Source: an uncultured Collinsella sp.
GTDB taxonomy: Bacteria; Actinomycetota; Coriobacteriia; Coriobacteriales; Coriobacteriaceae
Length of the DNA stretch: 16,390 nucleotides
Direction: 5' to 3'
Assembly (NCBI GenBank): GCA_934646965.1
Contig: CAKUEZ010000041.1
Span: 1 to 16,390, forward strand
Shown: positions 9,074 through 16,390 of the stretch, in pieces
How the letters are laid out: each line of letters starts with the position of its first letter
Numbering within the stretch: position 1 is the stretch's first letter
The notes under the pieces: generated by a model
Databases searched by the model: none
Told to the model about the DNA's origin: nothing
The model's input: only the letters and a program-made list of their open reading frames with translations
Position numbers and translations under genes: made by a program

Positions 9074-10168
9074 ATGTTTTGCACCAAGTGTGGTTCCGAG
9101 ATGCCCGATGGAACTGAATTTTGCACGAACTGCGGGGCGCGCATGGGCGCCGCTTCTCCGGCGGCCGCGCCTGCCGAACCTGCGCCGATGCCGGCGGCAG
9201 GGATGCCTCCCGTGCAAAATCCCGTGCAGAAAAAATCGCATAAGCGCGCCGTGATTATCGGCGTGTGCGTGGCGGGCGTGCTTGTGGCCGGTGGCGCTGC
9301 GCTGGCGCTGACCGGTGTGTTGGGTCCGCTTGGGCAGGGTAACTCGTCGCAGATTACGGTGCTGGGGTCCGACGAGGGCTCGGCCGAGCACAAGGACAAG
9401 GGAAGTGCCAAGGAGAAGCCTGCCGACGACGAGGATGAGGCAGAAGAGCCCGAGGAGACCGGCAGTAGCGTAAAGGTCGACCTCAACGACCAGGCAACCT
9501 ATGCCGCGGCGAATCTGTTCCTGTCAAACTTTACGGAGGAGGACTTTGGCTACAACAAGAATGACCCGAGTTCGTTATTTGACGTAACGGATGGCTTGTC
9601 TGCAGAAGAACAGCGCGACATGACGTTTTTCATCTTTAACCATTTTCTTGACAACGGCTCAAAGCGCGTAGAGCTGGAGGACAACAACGTCGGCGGAAAA
9701 AGCTATAGGTTCAAAATCGCAACCGACGCCGTACATGGCGAAATGAATCGTCTTTTTGGAATGACGCTTTCCGATGACGAAATGCAGTTTGATGACAATG
9801 AGGGAAAGTACGACGAAGTTATTCAGGCGCTTGGGACGAGGGCTACGGTCCAAGACGGATACCTGTATTTCAACGAAGAACACGGGGTTGCTAAAATAGC
9901 CGTTCCGGCAATCGTTACAGCGGCGGAGGACCTTGGAAACAACACGTACCGCCTGACATTTGAGGCCTATGTTGCGCAGAGCTATAACGGTGGCCCATCC
10001 CCGCTGGTCTCGGATGTCCCCGAGAGCGTTTACGGGCTGCCTGCCGATCAGCTGAAGGCGACGATTGGAGTTGACTCTACGTCTGCGATGTTCGGAACTG
10101 CCGTGGTAAAGGTCGCCGCCGGTGACGGTGCACCTTCCTTTGCCCTGCAAAGCATCAATTACGACTGA
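9074..10168 (+). CDS. Zinc-ribbon membrane-anchored protein, unknown outer domain
   Basis: This 364-residue protein opens with a short zinc ribbon, MFCTKCGSEMPDGTEFCTNC, with C3, C6, C17 and C20 as metal ligands; such ribbons often cap bacterial membrane proteins of unknown role. A Pro/Ala-rich linker (26-52) leads to a basic stop KKSHKR (53-58) and one membrane helix (about 59-83). A highly acidic linker follows (about 99-130), then a domain of about 230 residues that should lie outside the membrane and which I do not recognise. I chose ATG 9074 because zinc ribbons of this class start at this Met and GAGGGG lies upstream; ATG 9044 would add ten residues and sits too close to the probable promoter. 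From about 9480 the coding sequence becomes visibly less GC-biased than the first 400 bases, hinting at a younger or mosaic outer domain. A terminator follows at 10197. Confidence 0.8.
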   Translation: MFCTKCGSEMPDGTEFCTNCGARMGAASPAAAPAEPAPMPAAGMPPVQNPVQKKSHKRAVIIGVCVAGVLVAGGAALALTGVLGPLGQGNSSQITVLGSDEGSAEHKDKGSAKEKPADDEDEAEEPEETGSSVKVDLNDQATYAAANLFLSNFTEEDFGYNKNDPSSLFDVTDGLSAEEQRDMTFFIFNHFLDNGSKRVELEDNNVGGKSYRFKIATDAVHGEMNRLFGMTLSDDEMQFDDNEGKYDEVIQALGTRATVQDGYLYFNEEHGVAKIAVPAIVTAAEDLGNNTYRLTFEAYVAQSYNGGPSPLVSDVPESVYGLPADQLKATIGVDSTSAMFGTAVVKVAAGDGAPSFALQSINYD

Positions 10169-10196
10169 CTTTCGGAATAAGAATCTGTACCCACAG

Positions 10197-10226
10197 CGCC
10201 AGGTGGCTTGCCCGTCTGGCGTTTTT
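10197..10226 (+). terminator. Intrinsic terminator after the zinc-ribbon gene
   Basis: Stem CGCCAG (10197-10202) with CTGGCG (10216-10221), a smaller inner GGC/GCC pair, then five T residues (10222-10226). Its right half and the T-run are part of the 45-base repeat that recurs at 11927. Confidence 0.7.
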
Positions 10227-10259
10227 GTTGCGGGGCTTGGTATGCGCTTGAGCTGGAGT
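10215..10259 (+). repeat. 45-base direct repeat, left copy
   Basis: 42 of 45 positions match 11927-11971, with differences at 10238, 10241 and 10242. The repeat includes the right half and T-run of the terminator and continues through TGCGCTTGAGCTGGAGT. The two copies lie 1712 bases apart and enclose the ATP-grasp gene completely. Confidence 0.85.
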
Positions 10260-10369
10260 ATATGTTGCCTCATGCCGCCTCGTGCAAAATGTGTTGCTAA
10301 TTTAGAAGCCTATTCAAGCGCTCCGAAGTCGTGGCGCGCTGGCGTAGCATGAGCAAAAAATCAAGCAAT

Positions 10370-10375
10370 GGAGGG
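10370..10375 (+). promoter_or_regulatory. Ribosome binding site that decides a GTG start
   Basis: GGAGGG lies four bases before GTG 10380. The in-frame ATG at 10368 overlaps this site and has no purine-rich site of its own, so GTG is the more likely start. A possible -10 (TAGCAT, 10345-10350) lies just upstream but would give a short leader. Confidence 0.6.
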
Positions 10376-10379
10376 TAAC

Positions 10380-11846
10380 GTGACAACATCGAAGACGCGG
10401 GAGCTCGAGGACGACTTTGAGCACATCGTACGCACGCGCGAAGGCGACCTACCTGGTCGTCGCAAAGGCGACGAGTACTTGTCTCAAACCCATGCGCTCT
10501 ACCATGGAGATCCTGCGCCCTGGGCTTTGACGCCAAAGATATTCGATAAGGATATGACGGCGCTTCTTAAGGAGGCAGCCGAGCGCATGTACGGCATTAT
10601 GGACAAGGTGACGCGGGCGTTTTGTTCCGATGCCTCCGTGCGTGCGTGGTTTCGCATGAATCCGACTTTTGCTAACCTGTGCGCTATGGACGCCGGCTAT
10701 GATTGCCAGATTCCCCTTGCGCGCGTTGATATCTTTCTTGACGAGGGTGCCGGTTCGTATACGTTTTGCGAGCTCAATACCGATGGCAGTGCTGGAATGG
10801 TAGTGACCGATGCGGTCTGTCAGGCAGTGCGAATGACGCCTTCCTTTGAGGAGTTTGCATCCGACCACCCCGGCTTTCGGCAGTACGATTTGTGCGGTAG
10901 CTGGATAGATGCATTGTTTGAGACCTATGCAGAGTGGGAGCTGGCCCATCCTCGCCGCACCGAGGATAGTGCACGATCGGATGACAGGGCCCGCGTTGAC
11001 GAGGGGCTCTATGCACCGCAATCAAAGATATATCCCGCTTCGGTGGCAATCGTCGACTATTCGGAAAGCATTGACTTGGAAGATGCAGCTCATTTTGTCG
11101 ACCTTATGAGGCGGCGGGGCGTAGTCGCACGCTTTGCGGATATGCGCGACCTGCGGATTGGCGAAGGCGAGGGCGGTGCTAGGCGCCTGTGCGATGCCGC
11201 TGGTCCTATTGATTGCGTTTGGCGGCGCGCGGTGACCGGCGAGCTGTGGGATAAGCCGTGCGACGGACGCTCGGCCTTAATCGAGGCTGCCCAAGAAGGG
11301 CTTGCATGCATCGTCGGTGGTTTTAGAACGTGGCCGTGTGCGACTAAGACCGTATTTGCGTTTCTGTGGTCTCGGGCCGGTCAGTCCTTGTTGAGCCCGG
11401 AGGAGCAATCGTTTGTACGGGAGCATGTGCCCTATACCGAGATTTTGGACGAAAGCACCCAGTTGTCGAGATTTGCCGAAAAGGACCGATGGATCGTCAA
11501 GCCGTGCGGCGGCTACAATGCGGTTGGCGTTGTCGCCGGTTTGGATGTCACGGAACAGGAATGGTCCCAGGTGCTTGCTCGCGCTGCGGCCGCTGGGGCG
11601 ATTGTGCAGGAGTATGCTCAGCAGTACCAGACTCCTTGCTTGCGCGGAACGCTTGTCGATGGTCCACATCGAGGAGAGGCACCCAAAGGGCTTGTGGATG
11701 ATCTTGGCTTTGCGCCCGCGTCTAATATGGAAGGCCTGTACCTGTATCGCGGCCGTTTTGCGGGCGTGTACACGCGCGTCGGTTTTGCCAACACCATAGG
11801 CGAGTGGACGAGCCGCTTGAACGTTGCGAGCTTTTTTGAGGAATAG
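10380..11846 (+). CDS. Glutathionylspermidine-synthase-like, circularly permuted ATP-grasp protein
   Basis: This 488-residue protein resembles the synthetase domain of glutathionylspermidine synthase and related circularly permuted ATP-grasp enzymes, which join a carboxylate to an amine with ATP. Supporting features are R115-x-D117 followed by CELNTDGSAGM (130-140), matching the metal- and substrate-binding part of the family; AIVDYSE (223-229); WIVKPCGGYNAVG (371-383) with K374 as likely ATP-binding lysine; and IVQEY (408-412) ending in RVGFANTIGEWTSRLNV. The substrate is unknown: there is no amidase domain, no spermidine pathway and no obvious peptide precursor next to it. The gene is flanked by two 45-base direct repeats and its codon use is less GC-biased than that of mfd, so transfer as a cassette is possible. 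A role in polyamine conjugation, cell-wall tailoring or a small metabolite is all that family knowledge allows. Confidence 0.75.
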   Translation: MTTSKTRELEDDFEHIVRTREGDLPGRRKGDEYLSQTHALYHGDPAPWALTPKIFDKDMTALLKEAAERMYGIMDKVTRAFCSDASVRAWFRMNPTFANLCAMDAGYDCQIPLARVDIFLDEGAGSYTFCELNTDGSAGMVVTDAVCQAVRMTPSFEEFASDHPGFRQYDLCGSWIDALFETYAEWELAHPRRTEDSARSDDRARVDEGLYAPQSKIYPASVAIVDYSESIDLEDAAHFVDLMRRRGVVARFADMRDLRIGEGEGGARRLCDAAGPIDCVWRRAVTGELWDKPCDGRSALIEAAQEGLACIVGGFRTWPCATKTVFAFLWSRAGQSLLSPEEQSFVREHVPYTEILDESTQLSRFAEKDRWIVKPCGGYNAVGVVAGLDVTEQEWSQVLARAAAAGAIVQEYAQQYQTPCLRGTLVDGPHRGEAPKGLVDDLGFAPASNMEGLYLYRGRFAGVYTRVGFANTIGEWTSRLNVASFFEE

Positions 11847-11926
11847 CCGCTTCTAGGGGCATCTTCCGTGGTTGCGGCGTTCGATGTGGCGGGGAGATTT
11901 TGGCGAAGCCGGTGAGTCCAGTTCTA

Positions 11927-11971
11927 TCTGGCGTTTTTGTTGCGGGGCTGGGCGTGCGCTTGAGCTGGAGT
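11927..11971 (+). repeat. 45-base direct repeat, right copy
   Basis: Same sequence as 10215-10259 except at 11950, 11953 and 11954. Here the left half of the terminator stem is mostly missing (only CCAG pairs with CTGG around TTCTAT), so it is a weaker terminator for the ATP-grasp gene although the T-run remains. Confidence 0.85.
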
Positions 11972-12015
11972 CCTCTCCATGCGCTACCATGACAGGCAAC
12001 GAATTTGACGAACGA

Positions 12016-12043
12016 CCCGCCGAGCTTGCCCCGGCGGGCTTTT
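12016..12043 (+). terminator. Terminator-like hairpin in the mfd leader
   Basis: Stem CCCGCCG (12016-12022) and CGGCGGG (12032-12038), nine-base loop, then C and TTTT. It ends only 25 bases before the mfd start. It is either the true terminator of the upstream gene or an attenuator in the mfd leader. A possible -10 for mfd, TACCAT (11983-11988), lies upstream of the hairpin, which would favour attenuation. Confidence 0.6.
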
Positions 12044-12068
12044 GGCGTTGCGATGCCGGAGGAACAGC

Positions 12069-15000
12069 ATGCTCATTCACCGTATAGCCGCGCAGCTCTA
12101 CACTGCCGAGTCGCTGCAGACCGTCGAGGCCGGACTCGATGCCGGCGAGGACGTGACGCTTGCCGTGTCGCAGTCGGGTCGCACGCTTATGGCGGCCGCC
12201 CAGTTTGCGCGCCGTCCGCGCCCCACGGTCTACATCGTGAGCGGCGAGGACGCGGCAGATCGTGCCGCGCGCAGCCTTGCCGCCTACGTAGGCCTGGCGC
12301 ACGTGTGTCGCTTCCCCGAGCGCAAGGACTATCCGTGGCGTGAGCAGGCGCCCGACGACGCCGTAGTGGCTCAGCGCTGCGAGGCACTGGGGCGCATCGT
12401 GCGCGGCGACAACTGCATCATGGTCGCCTCGGCCCGCGCGCTGCTGCGCTGCGTGCCGCCGGTCGAGAGCCACTATTGGGAGTCCACTACTTTTGCGGTG
12501 GGTGAGGAGATTCCCTTTGACGAGGTGCCGCAGCGTCTGGTGGGCATGGGCTACACCAATGCTGGCGCCGCGGACGCACCCGGCTTGTTCCGCGTGCACG
12601 GCGATACCGTCGAGGTGTTTCCCGCGCAGGAAAAGGCGCCCGTGCGCATTGAGTTCTTTGGCGACGAGATCGACCGCATCCGCCGTATGGTGAGCTCCAC
12701 GGGCCAGACCATCGGCAACGAGGACAGTATCGAGATCTTTCCCTGCCGCGAGCTGGCGCTCACCGACGAGGCCGTCCACAACATGCATGTGGCGCTCTAC
12801 CGCGCCAGTCAGGACGACAGCAAGCTGGCGGCGCTGCTCGAGATGGTGGACGCACGCATTGTCACGCCCGAGCTCGACCGCTTTTTGCCGGTGATGTATG
12901 GCCAGACCGTGAGCCCGCTGTCGCATGTGAGCGGCAAGGCGCTTGTGGTGCTGTCCGAGCCGCGCTCGCTGTTCGACGACTGCCTGCGCGCCTACGAGGA
13001 CATCGAGGCCCGCGCAAACGAGGCGGGGGTCGATCGCCTGGACGGTCTGTACGTGCGCGCCCAGCAGCTCGACTTTGGTTCCCAACAGCGCCTGAACTAC
13101 GTGAGCCTCATCCGTGCCGGCGGCGCGGTGACGGCCGAGCTCAAGATTGAGCAGCCGGCCATCGCGGGTTCGGACAATCGCTTTATGACGCGCATCCAGG
13201 AGGTCGTGGGCAAGCGTTATGCCTGCGTCTTCGCCATTCCCGACCGCGGCGCACGCGAGTCGATGGAGCTTACCTTTGGCGACGAGGGCATTACCTTTGA
13301 GGAATCGCTGACCGCGGCGCCCGAAAACGCGGGCCTTATCGGCGACCGTGTGCGCGTGGCGGCGGCGGATTCTGCCGATCGCGCCGCACGTCAGGAGGCC
13401 CACGCCTCGATTCGCGAGCGCAAGGCCGATGCGCTCAACGCCCGCTCTCTGGAGGCCGGCGCTGCTCAGGCTGCCGCCGGCGCCGCCGTGCCCACTATCT
13501 CGCGCGGACGCGTGACCTTTGTGGACGCCGCCCTGCCACAGGGCGTGGTGGTGCCCGACGCCAATCTGGCCGTGTTCTCGATTGCCGACCTCAACGCTCG
13601 CATGGACGCCAACCGCGCGCGTAGCCGCCGCAAGGTGGACATCACACAGATCACCTTCCCGTTTAAGCCGGGCGACTACGTGGTGCACGCTACCCACGGC
13701 ATCGCGCTCTTTAGCGAGATCGCGCGCCAGGAAGTGGGTGGCAAGGAGCGCGACTACTTTTTGCTGGAATACGCCGACGGCGACAAGCTCTACGTGCCGC
13801 TCGAGCAGGTCGACCGCATCACACGTTACGTCGGTCCCGACGGCGACAAACCGCGCCTCACTAGGCTCAACACCGCCGACTGGACGCGTGCCACCAACAA
13901 GGCGCGCAAGAACGCCAAAAAGCTGGCGTTTGACCTGGTCGATCTGTATACGCGCCGCTCGTCGATCGCCGGCATCGCCTGCCCGCCCGACACGCCCGAG
14001 CAGATCGAGATGGAGGAGAGCTTCCCCTACGACGAGACGCGCGACCAGCTGGAGGCCATCGCCGACATTAAGGCCGACATGGAGGCGCCCAAGCCCATGG
14101 ACCGCCTGCTATGCGGCGACGTGGGCTTCGGCAAGACCGAGGTCGCCCTGCGCGCGGCGTTTAAGTGCGTGGACTCTGGCCGCCAGGTCATGGTGCTCTG
14201 CCCCACGACCATTCTGGCCCAGCAGCACTATGAGACGTTCTTTGAGCGCTTTGCCCCGTTTGGCTTGGAGGTCGAGGTGCTCAGCCGCTTCCGTACCCCG
14301 GCACAGCAAAAGCGCGCGCTCAAGGCGTTTGGCGAGGGCACGATTGACGTGCTCATCGGCACGCACCGTCTGCTTTCGGCCGACGTGAACCCCAAGAACC
14401 TGGGCCTGGTGATCATCGACGAGGAGCAGCGCTTTGGCGTGCAGCACAAGGAGCAGCTCAAGAACCTGCGCGAGCAGATCGACGTGCTCACGCTTTCGGC
14501 AACGCCCATTCCGCGAACCATGCAGATGGCCACGAGCGGCGTGCGCGACATGAGCCTGATCACCACGCCGCCGACCGGGCGCCGTCCCGTGATCGTGCAC
14601 GTGGGGGAGTACGACCCCGACGTGGTGAGCGCGGCGATTCGCCTGGAGGTGGGACGCGGCGGCCAGGTGTACTACGTGTCCAACCGCGTTAAGACCATCG
14701 ACGATGCCGTGGCGCGCGTGCACGAAGCCGCGCCCGAGGCGCGCGTGGGCGTGGCGCACGGCAAGATGAGCCCGCGCGAGGTCGAGGACGTGATGATCGA
14801 GTTCGCGACCAAGAAGATCGACGTGCTCATCGCCACGACCATCGTGGAGAGCGGCATCGACAACGCGACCGCCAACACGCTCATCATCGAGGATTCGCAG
14901 CGCCTGGGTCTGGCACAGCTCTACCAGCTCAAGGGCCGTGTGGGCCGCTCGGCCACGCAGGCATACGCGTACTTTATGTTCCCCGGCGAGCTGCCGCTGA

Positions 15001-15701
15001 CCGAGGAGGCCACGGCGCGCCTGACCGCGCTTTCTGAGTTCCAGGACCTGGGCAGCGGTATGCGTATCGCCATGCGTGACCTGGAGATTCGCGGCGCCGG
15101 CTCGCTTATGGGCGCCGAGCAGCACGGCAATCTGTCGAGCGTGGGCTTTGACCTGTTTACACAGATGCTGGGACAGGCCGTGGCCGAGGCACGCGGCGAC
15201 GACGACGCCGGCGTGGAGGCGGCGAGCGTGGGCATCAACCTGCCGGCCGACTACTTCCTGTCCGAGGAGTACCTGCCAGCGGTGGACCAGCGCGTGCTCG
15301 TGTATCGAAAGCTTGCGGCGGCGGAGGACCTGGAGAGCATCGACGAGGTGCAGGAGGAAACCGAGGCCGCGCACGGCGAGTTGCCGCTGGCGGGGCTCAA
15401 CCTGTTCAATCGCGCGCGTATTCGCATTCGCGGTGAGCGCCTGGGGCTCGAGAGCGTCACGCTCAGCGGTGGGCGCATTACCTTCCTGGGTGTCGACGTG
15501 CCCAAGAAGGTGGCCTTTGAGCTCAAGAATCGCTACGGCGCAGTGAACTTCCCCAAGAGCCGCAAGCTGTCGGTTCCCTACAAGGCGGGCGCCGGTGCGG
15601 GCAGCGGCCTGGGCCGCGGTCTCGACGCCAACGACGGCACCGGCCCGGTGGCAGCCGCGCTCATGCTGCTGCAACAGCTAGGCGCGAGTGATGATGACTA
15701 A
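12069..15701 (+). CDS. mfd: Transcription-repair coupling factor Mfd
   Basis: This 1210-residue protein is the ATP-dependent translocase that pushes RNA polymerase off stalled sites and recruits the UvrA nucleotide-excision machinery. The UvrB-like N-terminal part covers about 1-330. An Ala-rich linker near 425-480 precedes the polymerase-interacting, tudor-like domain (about 531-585, FKPGDYVVHATHGIALF). The RecG-like translocase has Walker A GDVGFGKT (683-690), DEEQ (784-787), SATPIPRT (810-817) and GRVGRS (956-961). The C-terminal TRCF domain follows, with a Gly/Ala-rich tail. Length is slightly above the usual 1150 or so. I chose ATG 12069 because GGAGGA (12058-12063) precedes it; an upstream in-frame TTG at 12042 lies at the foot of the hairpin. 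All motor motifs are intact. Confidence 0.97.
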   Translation: MLIHRIAAQLYTAESLQTVEAGLDAGEDVTLAVSQSGRTLMAAAQFARRPRPTVYIVSGEDAADRAARSLAAYVGLAHVCRFPERKDYPWREQAPDDAVVAQRCEALGRIVRGDNCIMVASARALLRCVPPVESHYWESTTFAVGEEIPFDEVPQRLVGMGYTNAGAADAPGLFRVHGDTVEVFPAQEKAPVRIEFFGDEIDRIRRMVSSTGQTIGNEDSIEIFPCRELALTDEAVHNMHVALYRASQDDSKLAALLEMVDARIVTPELDRFLPVMYGQTVSPLSHVSGKALVVLSEPRSLFDDCLRAYEDIEARANEAGVDRLDGLYVRAQQLDFGSQQRLNYVSLIRAGGAVTAELKIEQPAIAGSDNRFMTRIQEVVGKRYACVFAIPDRGARESMELTFGDEGITFEESLTAAPENAGLIGDRVRVAAADSADRAARQEAHASIRERKADALNARSLEAGAAQAAAGAAVPTISRGRVTFVDAALPQGVVVPDANLAVFSIADLNARMDANRARSRRKVDITQITFPFKPGDYVVHATHGIALFSEIARQEVGGKERDYFLLEYADGDKLYVPLEQVDRITRYVGPDGDKPRLTRLNTADWTRATNKARKNAKKLAFDLVDLYTRRSSIAGIACPPDTPEQIEMEESFPYDETRDQLEAIADIKADMEAPKPMDRLLCGDVGFGKTEVALRAAFKCVDSGRQVMVLCPTTILAQQHYETFFERFAPFGLEVEVLSRFRTPAQQKRALKAFGEGTIDVLIGTHRLLSADVNPKNLGLVIIDEEQRFGVQHKEQLKNLREQIDVLTLSATPIPRTMQMATSGVRDMSLITTPPTGRRPVIVHVGEYDPDVVSAAIRLEVGRGGQVYYVSNRVKTIDDAVARVHEAAPEARVGVAHGKMSPREVEDVMIEFATKKIDVLIATTIVESGIDNATANTLIIEDSQRLGLAQLYQLKGRVGRSATQAYAYFMFPGELPLTEEATARLTALSEFQDLGSGMRIAMRDLEIRGAGSLMGAEQHGNLSSVGFDLFTQMLGQAVAEARGDDDAGVEAASVGINLPADYFLSEEYLPAVDQRVLVYRKLAAAEDLESIDEVQEETEAAHGELPLAGLNLFNRARIRIRGERLGLESVTLSGGRITFLGVDVPKKVAFELKNRYGAVNFPKSRKLSVPYKAGAGAGSGLGRGLDANDGTGPVAAALMLLQQLGASDDD

Positions 15702-15710
15702 CAAGTAAGT

Positions 15711-15739
15711 GGCGTGGTGGGACAAGGTTCCACCACGTC
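15711..15739. other. Hairpin between mfd and the phosphatase gene
   Basis: CGTGGTGG (15713-15720) pairs with CCACCACG (15730-15737), extended by one wobble and one further pair to 15711-15739, with a nine-base loop. No T-run follows, so it is a poor terminator and may instead be a leader structure or mRNA stabiliser. Confidence 0.45.
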
Positions 15740-15773
15740 GCTGGTTGATTCTCCACCCGACCGAAAGGAAGCC

Positions 15774-16390
15774 ATGTTCGGGTACATCTATAAGAAAGAT
15801 GCCTCTGCCATTGCGGCCATCCTGGCTCTCTGCCTGCTCATCGGCACGTTTTTCGATTACCAAATCTCGAGTGCGCTGTTCAACTCGTCCAGCCTGTTCG
15901 GTCGCTTTGTCGAGGCCGCCGGCGAGCTGCCGTTTGAGCTGACGGCGAGCATCGCGGGCGTTATGCTCGTGCGTGCGGCGCGCCCCGATTCCAGGAGGAG
16001 CAAATGGCTCGCCGTGCTCGGCATTCTCGTTAATGTTGGCCTGGCCGGCTACGAGATCATTTCGTCCCTGCGGGTTGGCGGCAAGCTCGTTGCGGTCCAG
16101 CTGGTGTTGACGTTTGTGCTGGTTATCGCTGCCAATCTCATCGTCTATCGCCTTACGCGCAAAACCTCGCCCGATGAGCTCACACGCTGGGCGCTGATGG
16201 TGCTCGCCGTTTGGGTTGCCCAGGCCATTATACTCAACGTGATCGTCAAGCCGCTATGGTCGCGCCCGCGCATGCGCGTGATCGAGGTCACGCCGGGGCT
16301 CAATTTTCAGCCGTGGTGGGTGATCGGCAACCCCGACAAGTGGAGCTATATTGCGGCCGGCGTGATCAAGGACGGCTTTAAGTCGTTTGC
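15774..16390 (+). CDS. PAP2-family membrane phosphatase, 3' end outside the window
   Basis: The frame opens at ATG 15774, after GAAAGGAAG (15763-15771), and stays open to the edge (205 codons plus two bases). Hydrophobic stretches at about 12-28, 55-68, 78-97, 105-125 and 138-158 indicate several membrane helices. At 159-166, KPLWSRPR matches the first PAP2 phosphatase motif (lysine, then Arg-Pro-Arg), although the second proline of the common RPRP is Met here. The following NFQPWWVIGNPDKWSY and GVIKDGFKSF lead towards the place where the PSGH motif is expected, just beyond the window. The family removes phosphate from lipid phosphates such as undecaprenyl diphosphate or phosphatidate, but the substrate here is not known. 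The motif halves carrying the catalytic histidines cannot be checked. Confidence 0.8.
   Translation, partial: MFGYIYKKDASAIAAILALCLLIGTFFDYQISSALFNSSSLFGRFVEAAGELPFELTASIAGVMLVRAARPDSRRSKWLAVLGILVNVGLAGYEIISSLRVGGKLVAVQLVLTFVLVIAANLIVYRLTRKTSPDELTRWALMVLAVWVAQAIILNVIVKPLWSRPRMRVIEVTPGLNFQPWWVIGNPDKWSYIAAGVIKDGFKSF

Overview
The window reads as a stretch of chromosome from a high-GC, anaerobic actinobacterium, most likely a member of the Coriobacteriia and probably a Collinsella-type gut organism. That placement is inferred from the GC-rich coding bias, purine-rich ribosome sites of the AAAGGAAG and GGAGG type, a rubrerythrin, and a DNA-glycosylase variant of the kind found in anaerobes. No rRNA or other marker gene is present, so the genus is a judgement and not a demonstration. 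All thirteen genes I support are on the + strand; the last one runs off the right edge.

Left part (1-2445), redox and DNA-damage block: a terminator belonging to something upstream, a promoter region with a 12-bp palindrome, then an Rrf2-family regulator with IscR/NsrR-like cysteines, an unusual MutY-like adenine glycosylase without Fe-S cysteines 21 bp downstream, and a rubrerythrin with its own leader. Together they suggest sensing of oxidative or nitrosative stress, peroxide removal and repair of oxidised DNA.

Middle-left part (2446-4889), poorly characterised genes: a four-helix membrane protein, a small single-helix membrane protein and a helix-turn-helix protein. Two of the gaps carry a striking modular structure. 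Each is a long perfect or near-perfect palindrome with a shared core of about 46 bases but entirely different self-complementary outer arms, followed about 45 bases later by a nearly identical intrinsic terminator.

Middle part (4890-8954): RmuC, a complete ABC exporter half-transporter, and endonuclease III (Nth), which retains the Fe-S cluster that the MutY-like protein lacks.

Right part (8955-16390): a zinc-ribbon membrane-anchored protein preceded by a second copy of the 12-bp palindrome TGTTGCGCAACA; a glutathionylspermidine-synthase-like (circularly permuted ATP-grasp) protein lying between two 45-base direct repeats; the transcription-repair coupling factor Mfd with a terminator-like hairpin in its leader; and the first 205 codons of a PAP2-type membrane phosphatase.

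Four genes (mutY-like, nth, mfd, rmuC) concern DNA repair or integrity, so the window is enriched for genome maintenance. The parts I would look at again first are the modular palindromes, the direct repeats around the ATP-grasp gene and the atypical glycosylase.
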